Below are positions 23,881-32,548 of a DNA stretch of 64,000 bases, in pieces. Each line of letters opens with the position of its first letter. Position 1 is the first letter of the stretch. Origin of the DNA: Clostridia bacterium (GTDB lineage: Bacteria > Bacillota > Clostridia > Oscillospirales > CAG-272); assembly GCA_017428635.1 (NCBI GenBank), contig JAFRQK010000044.1:1-64000 (forward strand). Direction: 5' to 3'. The notes beneath the pieces are model-generated. The model had not been told where the DNA came from. It was given only the letters and a program-made list of their open reading frames with translations, and made no database searches. The translations under genes and the position numbers were made by a program.

Positions 23881-25356
23881 ATGCTAAAACCGGAAGAAAT
23901 ATCAGCATTGATTCAGGATGATGAAACTTCTGAACGGAAACGGATTGCAAAGGTTGGTCAAGACTATTATGAAGGACTTCATGACATCAGGAATTACAGA
24001 CTGTATTATTACAATGCAGATGGCAAACTGATTGAGGACACCACAAGGTCAAACATCAAGATTGCACATCCGTTCTTCACTGAATTGGTTGATCAGTGTG
24101 TTCAATATATGCTGTCAGGTGATGAAACCTTTGTTAAATCGGACATTCCTGAATTGCAAGATGAACTTGATCAATATTTTGATGATGACTTCAGAAGTGA
24201 ACTTTCTGACACCCTGACTGATGTGTGTGCAGGTGGGTTTGGCTATATGTACGCATACAAAAATGCTGATGACAGAACTGCATTTGTCTTTGCTGATGCA
24301 ATGGGTGTTGTGGAAGTCCGGGCAAAGGACACTGATGACCACACGGAATATGTCATTTATTGGTACATTGACCGGATTGACAAGGGCAAAAAGAAAATCA
24401 AACGCATTCAGGTTTGGGATAAACAGCAGGTATCATATTTTGTTCAGGTTGATGATGGAAAGATTGAGATTGACAAAGATGAACCAATGAATCCAAGACC
24501 ACACATTGTCTATGAAAAAGATAATGAAGAAGGCAGGTTTGGGGATTCCCTTGGTTACATTCCTTTTTTCCGCATTGATAATAACAGAAAACAGACAAGT
24601 CATCTGAAACCTGTCAAGGCATTGATTGATGACTATGATTTGATGGCTTGCGGTCTTTCCAATAACCTTCAGGATGTGTCTGAAGCACTTTATGTGGTCA
24701 AGGGATTCCAAGGTGACAATCTTGAAGAAATGATTCAAAACATCAAGACCAAGAAACACATTGGTGTTGAACCTGATGGTGATGTGGACATCAAGACTAT
24801 TGATATTCCGCATGAAGCAAGGGTTTCAAAGTTGGATATTGATGAAAAGAATATTTACAGATTCGGCATGGGTTTCAATTCGGCACAGATTGGTGATGGC
24901 AATATTACAAATGTTGTTATTAAATCAAGGTATGCCCTTCTTGATCTGAAATGCAATAAACTTCAGACAAAGTTGAAATCCTTCTTGAAGAAGTTGACCA
25001 AGATTGCATTGACGGAAATCAATGCAGTAAATGAAACTGATTATCAGATCAGTGATATTTACTTTGATTTTGACCGTGAAGTGATGACCAATGCCCTTGA
25101 CAATGCACAGATTGAAAAAGTTGAAGCAGAAACACAGCAAGTCAGATTGACAACCATTCTGAATGCTGCTGCAAGACTTGACAATGACACTGTTCTTCAG
25201 GCAATTTGTGAACTGCTTGACCTTGATTTTGAAGAAGTCAAATCATTGGTTGAGCAGAACCCAACTGTTGACCTGAACGGTGCATCAGAAACACTTGCAA
25301 ATACCACTGTCACGGATCAGAATATTCCACCCGGCACAGAAGGCGGTGATGGGTAA
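23881..25356 (+). CDS. Phage portal protein (SPP1 gp6-like)
   Basis: 491 residues. The N-terminal RIAKVGQDYYEGLHDIRNYR, then IAHPFFTELVDQCVQYMLSG, and the later DYDLMACGLSNNLQDVSEAL are hallmarks of the SPP1/phi3626-type portal family. The dodecameric portal sits at one head vertex as the DNA channel and tail joining point. It is flanked by terL and the MuF gene, the standard order. The stop overlaps the next start by one base. Confidence 0.93.
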   Translation: MLKPEEISALIQDDETSERKRIAKVGQDYYEGLHDIRNYRLYYYNADGKLIEDTTRSNIKIAHPFFTELVDQCVQYMLSGDETFVKSDIPELQDELDQYFDDDFRSELSDTLTDVCAGGFGYMYAYKNADDRTAFVFADAMGVVEVRAKDTDDHTEYVIYWYIDRIDKGKKKIKRIQVWDKQQVSYFVQVDDGKIEIDKDEPMNPRPHIVYEKDNEEGRFGDSLGYIPFFRIDNNRKQTSHLKPVKALIDDYDLMACGLSNNLQDVSEALYVVKGFQGDNLEEMIQNIKTKKHIGVEPDGDVDIKTIDIPHEARVSKLDIDEKNIYRFGMGFNSAQIGDGNITNVVIKSRYALLDLKCNKLQTKLKSFLKKLTKIALTEINAVNETDYQISDIYFDFDREVMTNALDNAQIEKVEAETQQVRLTTILNAAARLDNDTVLQAICELLDLDFEEVKSLVEQNPTVDLNGASETLANTTVTDQNIPPGTEGGDG

Positions 25357-27164
25357 TGAATTCACGGCAGAAAGAAGTTCTTGAACAGTCCTTGAAAGAT
25401 GAACAAGCAATTTTGGATGCCCTTGTGGATAATTACACCAAAGCACTTGCCGACATCAAAAAGAATATCCGGGAACTTCAAGCAAATCCGCTGACACAAT
25501 CAAAAGCATACCAACTTGAATTTCAAAAGCAGTTGGAACAGCAGATTTCAGGTATTCTTGACAATCTGCAAGGAAAAAACTTCAGTTCTATTTCCGGTTA
25601 TCTTCAAACTTGCTATGAAACAGGATTTATTGGTGCTGCTTATGATTGGCAAGGTCAAGGTGTTCCCCTTGTGATTCCGATTGATGAAGGTCAAGTCATT
25701 AAAGCGGTTGAAAAGACCGGTGATGACTTCAGACTTTCAAACAAACTTGGGGTTTCAACTAAACAGTTGAAAGAACAGGTTAAAACGGAACTGCAAAGGG
25801 GTCTTGCAACACAACTTTCTTATGCGGAAATTGCAAGGAACATCAGTGACTATGGTCAGTCAAACATGAACCGGTCAATGCTTATTGCAAGGACAGAAGG
25901 ACACCGGGTGCAATCAGAAGCAAGAATGGATGCAATGAAGGCAGCGAAGAAAAAAGGTGCTGACATTGTAAAACAGTGGGATGCAACACTTGACGGAAAC
26001 ACAAGGCAACATCATAGGGAATTGGATGGTCAAATCCGTGAACTTGATGAACCGTTTGAAGTTGCCGGAATGAAAGTTGACTGTCCCGGTGATTTTGGCA
26101 TTGCTGCTGAAGATTGCAATTGCAGGTGTTGTGTTCTGCAAAGGGCAAGGTGGGCGGTGGAAAAGGTTGATCCTGACACCGGTGAAGTCACTGAAGGTAA
26201 ATATCAGAAATGGAATAATGAAACAGGCGGTTTCATAGAAACAACCGGTTATGAAGATTTCAAGCAGAAATACTTAACAAGAACCGCTGCCTTGAATAAT
26301 TCACAAAATGGTGGTATAATAAGAAATTATCAAGGTAAACTTGGAACTTCACTTGGAAAAGATCATTATGACAAGTTGCATGATTTAATTGATGCAACTT
26401 CTGATTCTGATGCAAGGGAAGTTTGGCAGAAGTTTGAAGATCAAGTTGGTGTTGCTGACATTCACCACAAAGGCACTGCATATTGTGACCGTGGTGGAAA
26501 CATACACATTGATATTGATGCTTGTGCGAATGGTAATTCTTATGATAAACCATATCAGGTTGTTTTCCATGAATCCGGACACGCTATTGATGTGACAGCA
26601 AGAAGGCACATTCAAGGTGGAAATTGGGGTGCAGCACATTTTTCTGCTGCATACGATAACGGAAAATTCCCTGATACTATTTGCAAGGAAGTTGATGATT
26701 GGGTAAAATCTGTTGGTGCAAAACTAAAAGCAGAATTACCAAGTCATCTAACTGATTCACAGTGGTTGTTTGATAATGGTTTTATTGATGCTTCCGCTAA
26801 AAGATACTTTGATGCAAATGGTTCTTGGGGATGGATGAATCCACCTAAATATTCAAAATCTGTTGCATACAAAGCAATTGAAAGAGAAATCAGACAACTT
26901 CCCGGAATGGCAAGGGCTGATTTATCTGATATTCTTGAAGGTGCAACAAACGGCAGAATACAAGCCGGTTATGGACATGGTAAAGGTTATTGGTCAGCAA
27001 GAACAATCAACGGTGTCAAAGATGGACTTGCAACAGAAGCATTTGCAGAAATGATGGATTCAACATTTGCAAACGCAGATGGACTTGCTGCAATACAAAA
27101 ATACTTGCCTGATTCATATTCAGTATTCACAGAAATGCTTCAATATCTGAAAGGGGTGATTTGA
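25356..27164 (+). CDS. Head-morphogenesis (MuF/gp7) protein with C-terminal zincin domain
   Basis: 602 residues. The first 300 are a phage Mu F/SPP1 gp7-type protein: helical N-terminus, MLIARTEGHRVQSEARMDAM and WDATLDGNTRQHHRELDGQI, and the DCNCRCC cysteine end. The last 270 form a different domain with a zinc metallopeptidase motif VVFHESGHAID (H-E-x-x-H near residue 408) and a likely third ligand Glu in TEAFAEMMDS. MuF proteins with C-terminal polymorphic-toxin domains are a known class, and they can enter the host with phage DNA. A small ORF overlaps the stop, as immunity genes do. Confidence 0.85.
   Translation: MNSRQKEVLEQSLKDEQAILDALVDNYTKALADIKKNIRELQANPLTQSKAYQLEFQKQLEQQISGILDNLQGKNFSSISGYLQTCYETGFIGAAYDWQGQGVPLVIPIDEGQVIKAVEKTGDDFRLSNKLGVSTKQLKEQVKTELQRGLATQLSYAEIARNISDYGQSNMNRSMLIARTEGHRVQSEARMDAMKAAKKKGADIVKQWDATLDGNTRQHHRELDGQIRELDEPFEVAGMKVDCPGDFGIAAEDCNCRCCVLQRARWAVEKVDPDTGEVTEGKYQKWNNETGGFIETTGYEDFKQKYLTRTAALNNSQNGGIIRNYQGKLGTSLGKDHYDKLHDLIDATSDSDAREVWQKFEDQVGVADIHHKGTAYCDRGGNIHIDIDACANGNSYDKPYQVVFHESGHAIDVTARRHIQGGNWGAAHFSAAYDNGKFPDTICKEVDDWVKSVGAKLKAELPSHLTDSQWLFDNGFIDASAKRYFDANGSWGWMNPPKYSKSVAYKAIEREIRQLPGMARADLSDILEGATNGRIQAGYGHGKGYWSARTINGVKDGLATEAFAEMMDSTFANADGLAAIQKYLPDSYSVFTEMLQYLKGVI
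26292..26320 (+). promoter_or_regulatory. Promoter-like sequence inside the MuF gene at the domain junction
   Basis: TTGAAT (26292-26297), 17 bp, TATAAT (26315-26320), lying between the code for the MuF part and the zincin part. A transcript from here would cover the zincin region and the 56-codon gene. It could keep an immunity protein expressed in the lysogen; chance similarity is also possible in AT-rich DNA. Confidence 0.4.
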
Positions 27165-27334
27165 TGTTAGATGAACTATTGAATGAATATGTTGACCTTT
27201 TTGGTGAAAACTTTCCTGTTTATGCTGTCAGGGGTTCAATGACTGAAAAGGAAATGATTGATGTTCTGAAAGAGTGCATCAGCGAAAAATTACCATATCA
27301 GATTGAAGAAGATAATAACAAACTTGATTATTAA
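27164..27334 (+). CDS. Small acidic protein, candidate immunity partner of the MuF-zincin protein
   Basis: 56 residues, strongly acidic: MLDELLNEYVDLFGENFPVY, then AVRGSMTEKEMIDVLKECIS. The ATG overlaps the MuF stop as TGATG, so translation is coupled, and a terminator follows at once. Acidic, small and directly behind a toxin-like domain is the usual profile of an immunity protein. That function is inference; no family was recognised. Confidence 0.6.
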   Translation: MLDELLNEYVDLFGENFPVYAVRGSMTEKEMIDVLKECISEKLPYQIEEDNNKLDY

Positions 27335-27353
27335 AAACAAATAACAGTGATTG

Positions 27354-27377
27354 AAGCATCCGAAAGGGTGCTTTTTT
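27354..27377 (+). terminator. Intrinsic terminator
   Basis: AAGCATCC (27354-27361), loop GAAA, GGGTGCTT (27366-27373) and T-run to 27377. It separates the MuF pair from the scaffold and capsid genes, which therefore need readthrough or their own promoter. Confidence 0.85.
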
Positions 27378-27470
27378 CATACCCATCTTCAAAAGTCAGA
27401 TGTAAAACAGAGTATTTCAAACCAAGACATAACTTGTAAAAATTGTAATTTGAAAGGATGGATATAAACT

Positions 27471-28100
27471 ATGACTTTACAGGAAATTTTGAAGGCAAAA
27501 GGTTTGGATGACAAGGCAATTGAAGGTGTTATTGGTGAAATGAAGCAGAATAAAATCTTTACTTCTGCTGAAGAAAACCTTGACATCAGATATGGCAAGT
27601 TGAAAACGGACTTTGATGCCCTGACGAAACAACACGGTGAATCAACCGCTTTGATCGAACAGATGAAAAAGGACAATGCCGGCAATGAAGCACTTCAGTC
27701 CAAAATCACTGAATATGAAAGCAAGATTCAGCAGATGGAAAAAGAACTTCAGCAGACCAAGATTGATGCAGCGTTAAAGGTTGCCCTTCTTGAAGCAAAG
27801 GTGACTGATGTTGATTATCTTACTTTCAAGATCAAGGAAAAAGGTGAAGTCAAACTTGGGGATGATGGCAAAATTAAAGGTATTGATGAAACCATCACTT
27901 CCCTGAAAACGCAGTACCCACAGCATTTTTCTTCTGAAACCAAGAAGAAAATTGATGAAAACAAACTTCCTGACGGTGATCCGGACAAGAATCACGGCAT
28001 CACCAAAGAACAGTTTGACAAGATGGGTTATCAGGACAGACTGAAATTCTTCAATGAAAATCCTGATGCCTACAAGGAATTTACTTCCGCAGAAAAATAA
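27471..28100 (+). CDS. Capsid scaffold protein (phage GP20-like)
   Basis: 209 residues. MTLQEILKAKGLDDKAIEGV starts the family pattern; residues 60-110 are a long coiled coil (KITEYESKIQQMEKELQQT), followed by ALKVALLEAKVTDVDYL and an acidic end. Scaffold proteins organise capsid assembly and leave before DNA packaging. It lies 30 bp ahead of the major capsid gene, the canonical order. Confidence 0.85.
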   Translation: MTLQEILKAKGLDDKAIEGVIGEMKQNKIFTSAEENLDIRYGKLKTDFDALTKQHGESTALIEQMKKDNAGNEALQSKITEYESKIQQMEKELQQTKIDAALKVALLEAKVTDVDYLTFKIKEKGEVKLGDDGKIKGIDETITSLKTQYPQHFSSETKKKIDENKLPDGDPDKNHGITKEQFDKMGYQDRLKFFNENPDAYKEFTSAEK

Positions 28101-28130
28101 AAAACAAAAATTTGAAAGGATGGTCTTATT

Positions 28131-29273
28131 ATGGCTACTACTAAAATCAATGACCTTATCAATCCGCAGGTCATGGCAGACATGATTTCTGCCAAAGTTG
28201 AAAAGAAAATTGTTGTTGCACCTTTTGCGAAGGTTGACAACACCCTTGTTGGTGTCCCCGGTAACACCATTACTGTTCCGAAGTATGGATATATCGGTGA
28301 TGCTGCTGATGTCGCAGAAGGTGTTTCTTGCGACACTGTAAAACTTTCCACCGGTGTCACCACTGCCACTGTCAAGAAGGCAATGAAGGCGGTTGAACTG
28401 ACTGATGAAGCGGTTCTTTCCGGCTATGGCAACCCTGTTGGTGAAACCAATAATCAGTTGGCGAAGGCGATTGCTGCAAAGGTGGACAATGATGCTATGA
28501 CTGCCCTTCAGGGTGCAATCCTTGTCTTTGATGGCTCTGCCAATCTGATTTCTTACAATCAGATTGTTGATGCCATTGATCTTTTTGATGAGGAAGTCAA
28601 CAGTGACAAGGTTATGTTCATCAACCCCCGTCAGGTTGCTACCCTTCGCAAAGACAGCAACTTCATTTCTGCTGACAAATATCCCAACAATGTCATCATG
28701 ACCGGCGAAATCGGAACTATTGCGAATGCAAGAATCGTTCCTTCCAAGAAAGTCCCCCATGTTGACGGTGTTGCCGGTGAAAGAACCGTCACTATTGCCG
28801 GTACTGTTGCCATTGGTGACAAGTTCAACATTGATGGGTATGAATTCACTGCCACTGCTGCCACTGCAAAGAATGTTGCGGATGGTCTTGTTGCACTTAT
28901 TTCTGCCGATTCGGATTGTGAATACAGTGCTTCCAACAGCAATGGTGTCATCACCCTTACCGAAAAAACCGGTTTCTATGGTGTCGGTCTTTACAATGTC
29001 CCTGTACTTGGAAAGACTTCCACTGCCGGAACGATCACTGCAAGGGGTACTTATTCCGGTACTACCATTTACAAGTGCCCCATTGTTAAACTTAACAATG
29101 ACAGTGAAGCGGAAGAAGATGCTGCTGCTATCACTATCTATCTGAAGAAGGACACTTCTGTTGAAACCGAGCGTGACACCCTTGCAAGAAAGACGGACAT
29201 TTCCGTTGACAAGCATTACACTGTTGCCCTTACCAATGACAGCAAGGTTGTAATTGCGAAAATCAAAGCGTAA
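28131..29273 (+). CDS. Major capsid protein (HK97 fold, N4-gp56-like) with inserted domain
   Basis: 380 residues. The N-terminal part INPQVMADMISAKVEKKIVV, GNTITVPKYGYIGDAADVAE and the middle VDNDAMTALQGAILVFDGSA match N4-gp56-type HK97 capsid proteins. Residues about 215-300 (GERTVTIAGTVAIGDKFNID and on) look like an extra beta-rich domain inserted before the C-terminal strand, a likely surface decoration. A strong ribosome binding site (GAAAGGATGG) and a stable hairpin after the gene suit high expression. Confidence 0.88.
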   Translation: MATTKINDLINPQVMADMISAKVEKKIVVAPFAKVDNTLVGVPGNTITVPKYGYIGDAADVAEGVSCDTVKLSTGVTTATVKKAMKAVELTDEAVLSGYGNPVGETNNQLAKAIAAKVDNDAMTALQGAILVFDGSANLISYNQIVDAIDLFDEEVNSDKVMFINPRQVATLRKDSNFISADKYPNNVIMTGEIGTIANARIVPSKKVPHVDGVAGERTVTIAGTVAIGDKFNIDGYEFTATAATAKNVADGLVALISADSDCEYSASNSNGVITLTEKTGFYGVGLYNVPVLGKTSTAGTITARGTYSGTTIYKCPIVKLNNDSEAEEDAAAITIYLKKDTSVETERDTLARKTDISVDKHYTVALTNDSKVVIAKIKA

Positions 29274-29280
29274 ATGACCA

Positions 29281-29315
29281 AAGAACAGCGGTCACATAGC
29301 GTGACCGCTGTTCTT
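29281..29315 (+). terminator. Long perfect hairpin after the major capsid gene
   Basis: A 15-bp perfect stem (29281-29295 with 29301-29315) closes the loop ATAGC. The tail is not clearly T-rich, so it probably protects the capsid mRNA from decay or gives partial termination. Confidence 0.6.
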
Positions 29316-29337
29316 ATTGCAGAAAGAAGGTGTGACC

Positions 29338-29865
29338 ATGATCATCAGTGTAAATGAACTGAAACAGATGCCGGAATTCGCTGACAAATCGGATGCTGTT
29401 CTTCAGCGGAAGTTGAATGCGATTGAAAGCATGATCAGAGCATATACAAACAACAATTTTCAGAACCGCAGGGTTCGGATTGAAGCACCTTCAAGCACAG
29501 TTCTTCTTGGGGTGTGTCAGATGATGAAAGTCGGTGACACTGTTCAAATAACTGAATCAATCAATGAAGGATTGTATGTCATTTCCGCAGTTGACACTGA
29601 CAATCAGACAATCACCCTGAACAAAGACCTTTACCAAACTGAACACAACCTGATTACCAAAGTTGAATACCCGGATGCAATTGTTGAAGGGGTCATCAAC
29701 TTGATGATTTGGGACTTTCAGAGCAGGTCAAAGGTTGGAATTCAGTCTGAAACCCTTTCAAGGCATTCAGTGACCTATTTTGCACAAGATGCAAACAATC
29801 AGGTGATGGGTTATCCAACAACCCTTCTTGGTTTCCTGAAACCTTACATAAAGGCAAGGTTCTGA
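29338..29865 (+). CDS. Head-tail connector protein (gp6/gp15-like)
   Basis: 175 residues from MIISVNELKQMPEFADKSDA, the helical start typical of phage DNA-packaging/connector proteins, with an extra beta-rich middle (SSTVLLGVCQMMKVGDTVQI). It follows the capsid gene and should bind below the portal. Start chosen after AAAGAAGGTG rather than the in-frame TTG/ATG upstream. Confidence 0.75.
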   Translation: MIISVNELKQMPEFADKSDAVLQRKLNAIESMIRAYTNNNFQNRRVRIEAPSSTVLLGVCQMMKVGDTVQITESINEGLYVISAVDTDNQTITLNKDLYQTEHNLITKVEYPDAIVEGVINLMIWDFQSRSKVGIQSETLSRHSVTYFAQDANNQVMGYPTTLLGFLKPYIKARF

Positions 29866-29866
29866 T

Positions 29867-30277
29867 ATGATCGGTGGAAACATCAAAGCATTGATGCAGG
29901 TAAAAGTTCCGGGAAGTAAAAACAGCATTGGGGAAAAGGTTGTTGATTGGTTGCCGGTTGTTCAGTTCAAAGGTTTCCTTGATCTGATGGGCGGTGATTC
30001 AAAATATTCCACTTACGGTGCGAAAATCCAAGAATCAACCCATATCTTCATTTGTGATTTCCGTTCTTTTAAGTGTCTTTCAAAAGATTGGGAATGGAAT
30101 CCGTTCAACTTCCTTGAATCAATCATCAACTTGGAGTTGGAACAAGATTTGGATGTCACATCCGAAAATGGAAGAATGCAGATAAACGGCAAGTATTATG
30201 ACATTCTTCTGATTGATGATCCTATGGAACTGCATCAACACCTTGAAATTTATCTGAAGTATGCAGGTGGTCAGTGA
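29867..30277 (+). CDS. Head closure / stopper protein
   Basis: 136 residues; beta-rich with KVVDWLPVVQFKGFLDLMGG, THIFICDF and NGKYYDILLIDDPMELHQHL, the profile of head-closure (gp9/gp16-type) proteins that seal the connector after packaging. Placed second after the capsid gene as usual. Its stop overlaps the next start by one base. Confidence 0.7.
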   Translation: MIGGNIKALMQVKVPGSKNSIGEKVVDWLPVVQFKGFLDLMGGDSKYSTYGAKIQESTHIFICDFRSFKCLSKDWEWNPFNFLESIINLELEQDLDVTSENGRMQINGKYYDILLIDDPMELHQHLEIYLKYAGGQ

Positions 30278-30684
30278 TGGGCATTAAATTCACTGATTAC
30301 AGGGTTGAAGTAAAAGAAGCACTTGGTGATGCTGCAATTGCTTTTCTGTATGAAGCCGGTGGTGAATTGGCATCCCAAACGGCAAGAAACAGCAGGGTCA
30401 AGACCGGTCAAACAAAAGGTTCTTGGGACTATGTTGTTGATGAAGGTGAACTTCAGGCAACTGTTGGATCACCTTTGGAAAATGCCATTTGGGAAGAATT
30501 CGGCACAGGTGAATATGCCCTTCAGGGCAACGGCAGAAAGGGCGGTTGGTATTATGTGGATGAATACGGAAACGGACATTTCACACACGGCAAAAAGCCG
30601 AACAGGGCATTGTTCAATGCTTATACTACACTGAAACCTTCTATCATTGCTGCTGCTGAAAGTAAATTGAAAGGAATTGGTTGA
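30277..30684 (+). CDS. HK97 gp10-like tail completion protein
   Basis: 135 residues. ELASQTARNSRVKTGQTKGS is the signature of the HK97-gp10 family (a helix with T-G-x-L/R turn), then WEEFGTGEYALQGNGRKGGW carries the conserved EFGT. These proteins join tail to head. A Gly/Tyr-rich loop separates it from the C-terminal helix. Confidence 0.85.
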   Translation: MGIKFTDYRVEVKEALGDAAIAFLYEAGGELASQTARNSRVKTGQTKGSWDYVVDEGELQATVGSPLENAIWEEFGTGEYALQGNGRKGGWYYVDEYGNGHFTHGKKPNRALFNAYTTLKPSIIAAAESKLKGIG

Positions 30685-30685
30685 T

Positions 30686-31081
30686 ATGCTTGAAGTGCTG
30701 AATGTGCTTAATGCACATCTTGAACAACTTGGTCTGAATTATGAATTCGGACAATACAGCAAATCACCACCTGATTATCCGTATTGGGTGGGTGATTACA
30801 CGGAATCTGATGGAATGACCGAGGATGGGAAAGAAATCCCGGTCATTATTCTTTCAGGTTTTACAAGGGGAAAATTTATTGATCTTGAAACGGAAAAGGA
30901 AGCAATCAAAGAACACTTCAAAATGGGTGTTTCAGAAGTTGTTCAAACCGATTCCGGAAAGAAAGTGTCCGTGAACATTTGGTTCTTGGATTCAATGAAT
31001 ATTCCCAATACGGAAAACGAAATGGACATGAAGCGTTGCGAAATCCATTTACAAACAAAAATATGGAAAGGATATGAATAA
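30686..31081 (+). CDS. Tail terminator-like protein
   Basis: 131 residues from MLEVLNVLNAHLEQLGLNYE; alpha/beta with YPYWVGDYTE, VIILSGFTRGKF and VSVNIWFLD. Position between gp10-like and tail tube genes is that of tail terminator (gpU/gp17-like) proteins that cap the growing tube. Start chosen at the ATG spaced from AAAGGAATTGG. Confidence 0.7.
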   Translation: MLEVLNVLNAHLEQLGLNYEFGQYSKSPPDYPYWVGDYTESDGMTEDGKEIPVIILSGFTRGKFIDLETEKEAIKEHFKMGVSEVVQTDSGKKVSVNIWFLDSMNIPNTENEMDMKRCEIHLQTKIWKGYE

Positions 31082-31083
31082 TC

Positions 31084-31821
31084 ATGGCATACGAAGAACT
31101 TAAAAAGCATGGTATTACCTCTGAAACCCCTGACAATCTTATGCTTGGGGCAGGTATTATCTGTAAAAACCTTGTCTTTGGCTATCAGGTTCTTGCTGCA
31201 CAACCTGCTGATTGGGCAGAAAATTACACCCATTATTACACAAGAAGCGGAAGTGCAGGTTCTTACACCTACACTGCTGTTACCGGGCAGACTGCCCCAA
31301 CTTGGGCAGCGAACACCTATTACAGACAGGGATGGGGTTATGACATCCTTGGTGCAACTTCCGGTGGTAACAAACTTTCCATCAAACCGGAAATCACTAC
31401 TGTTGAAGTGGATGGTGCTTTGGTTAAAATCAAGGGACTTGACCGCAAAACCGGTGAAACTGCTTCCCTTGAAACCAACATCATTGAGATTACCCCGGAA
31501 CTGATCAAGAAGGGTGTTGTTGGCAAAGATGCAACTTCTGATGTGACCGGTTACAGTCTGATCACTTCCAAACCTGACATTGAAGCCGGTGACTATTATG
31601 AAAACTTTGGGTATGTTGGCAAGAAAACTGATGGGACACCCATCATTGTTATCTTTGACAATGCCCTTTGCACTTCCGGTTTTGAATCTGAAGGCAAGAA
31701 CAAGGAAGCATCTGTTGTCAAATGCACCTTTGAATGCTATCAGGAATGCGGTGAAGATGTTGATTTGGAAGTTCTTCCTTATCGCATCTATTATCCGACA
31801 CCTGCCAATGCACAGGGTTAA
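31084..31821 (+). CDS. Major tail (tube) protein
   Basis: 245 residues; LMLGAGIICKNLVFG and YDILGATSGGNKLSIKPEIT, then VEVDGALVKIKGLDRKTGET are typical of the phi13/SPP1-type major tail protein with its beta-sandwich. An inserted stretch (residues about 45-85: Tyr/Thr-rich, TYTAVTGQTAPTW) may be exposed on the tube. It polymerises around the tape measure. Confidence 0.8.
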   Translation: MAYEELKKHGITSETPDNLMLGAGIICKNLVFGYQVLAAQPADWAENYTHYYTRSGSAGSYTYTAVTGQTAPTWAANTYYRQGWGYDILGATSGGNKLSIKPEITTVEVDGALVKIKGLDRKTGETASLETNIIEITPELIKKGVVGKDATSDVTGYSLITSKPDIEAGDYYENFGYVGKKTDGTPIIVIFDNALCTSGFESEGKNKEASVVKCTFECYQECGEDVDLEVLPYRIYYPTPANAQG

Positions 31822-31838
31822 AGAAAGGATGTTGAACA

Positions 31839-32240
31839 ATGAGTGAAGCAGTAAAAACGGTTGAAAGACCGTACACATTAAGAACCTTGAATGCAACTGA
31901 CATTGCACCTATGGCGAAGGTTATCAGCAAAATAGGAATTGATGAATTCACCAAGTGTTTTGGCAGTGAAAATGTTCTGAAGATTATCAGAACCGGCAAC
32001 AAAGAATCCATGTCTGATATGGCAGGACTTCAGGTGGTGTTGGAAATGGTGAACATCATCACTTCCCACATTCCTGATTGTGACAAAGAAATCTTTGCAC
32101 TTCTTGCACAGGTCAGCGGTCTGAAGGTTGATGTAATCAAGGCATTTGATCTTCCAACTATCACAAGAATGGTCATTGACTTTGTGAAGAAGGAAGAATT
32201 CAAGGATTTTATTGGGGTTGTTTCCGAATTGTTCAATTAG
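31839..32240 (+). CDS. Tail assembly chaperone (gpG-like)
   Basis: 133 residues; helical with YTLRTLNATDIAPMAKVISK and FLDLPTITRMVIDFVKKEEF-type C-terminus, matching Bacillota tail assembly chaperones encoded before the tape measure. It loads on the tape measure protein during tail assembly. The -1 frame is open for about 75 nt before the next ORF, as in gpG/gpGT systems. Confidence 0.75.
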   Translation: MSEAVKTVERPYTLRTLNATDIAPMAKVISKIGIDEFTKCFGSENVLKIIRTGNKESMSDMAGLQVVLEMVNIITSHIPDCDKEIFALLAQVSGLKVDVIKAFDLPTITRMVIDFVKKEEFKDFIGVVSELFN

Positions 32241-32254
32241 GGTTTATAAGACAA

Positions 32255-32530
32255 ATGGACTTGCTATTCAAAAGATATGCAAGTCCATTTGTTCTTATTG
32301 ATCAAATGATTGCGGTTGGTCGGTTTGCAGATTTTGTCCAAGAACTGCAAGAAATGGATGGTGAAGATTCCCTTTGGGACTTCTATCTGCACAAGGTTGA
32401 TGGAAAGTCCTTCAATGAATTCAAGGGTGAAGTTATCATTCAGAACACCGAAATCACAGATGAAGATTTGGAAACAACTATCAACAGTTCAGTTGAAATC
32501 TTACAGGGGTTTGTCCCTGTCAATCAATAA
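32255..32530 (+). CDS. Second tail chaperone segment (gpT-like)
   Basis: 91 residues; MDLLFKRYASPFVLIDQMIA, SLWDFYLHKVDGKSFNEFKG. The length, position and motifs (the WDFYLHKV element) fit the second chaperone ORF just before the tape measure. The start has a poor ribosome binding site, so translation by frameshifting from the first ORF is possible, though no canonical slippery heptamer was found. Confidence 0.72.
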   Translation: MDLLFKRYASPFVLIDQMIAVGRFADFVQELQEMDGEDSLWDFYLHKVDGKSFNEFKGEVIIQNTEITDEDLETTINSSVEILQGFVPVNQ

Positions 32531-32548
32531 GAAAGGGGGTGCAAAGTA

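Noticed and set aside
27774..29216. 480-codon open frame opposite the scaffold and capsid genes
   Set aside because: It is antisense to two clear structural genes, has no family features or ribosome binding site, and arises from the phage's biased codon use.
32180..32255. Programmed -1 frameshift between the two tail chaperone ORFs
   Set aside because: The -1 frame is open for about 75 nt, but I found no X XXY YYZ slippery heptamer in the right phase, so the ORFs are listed separately.
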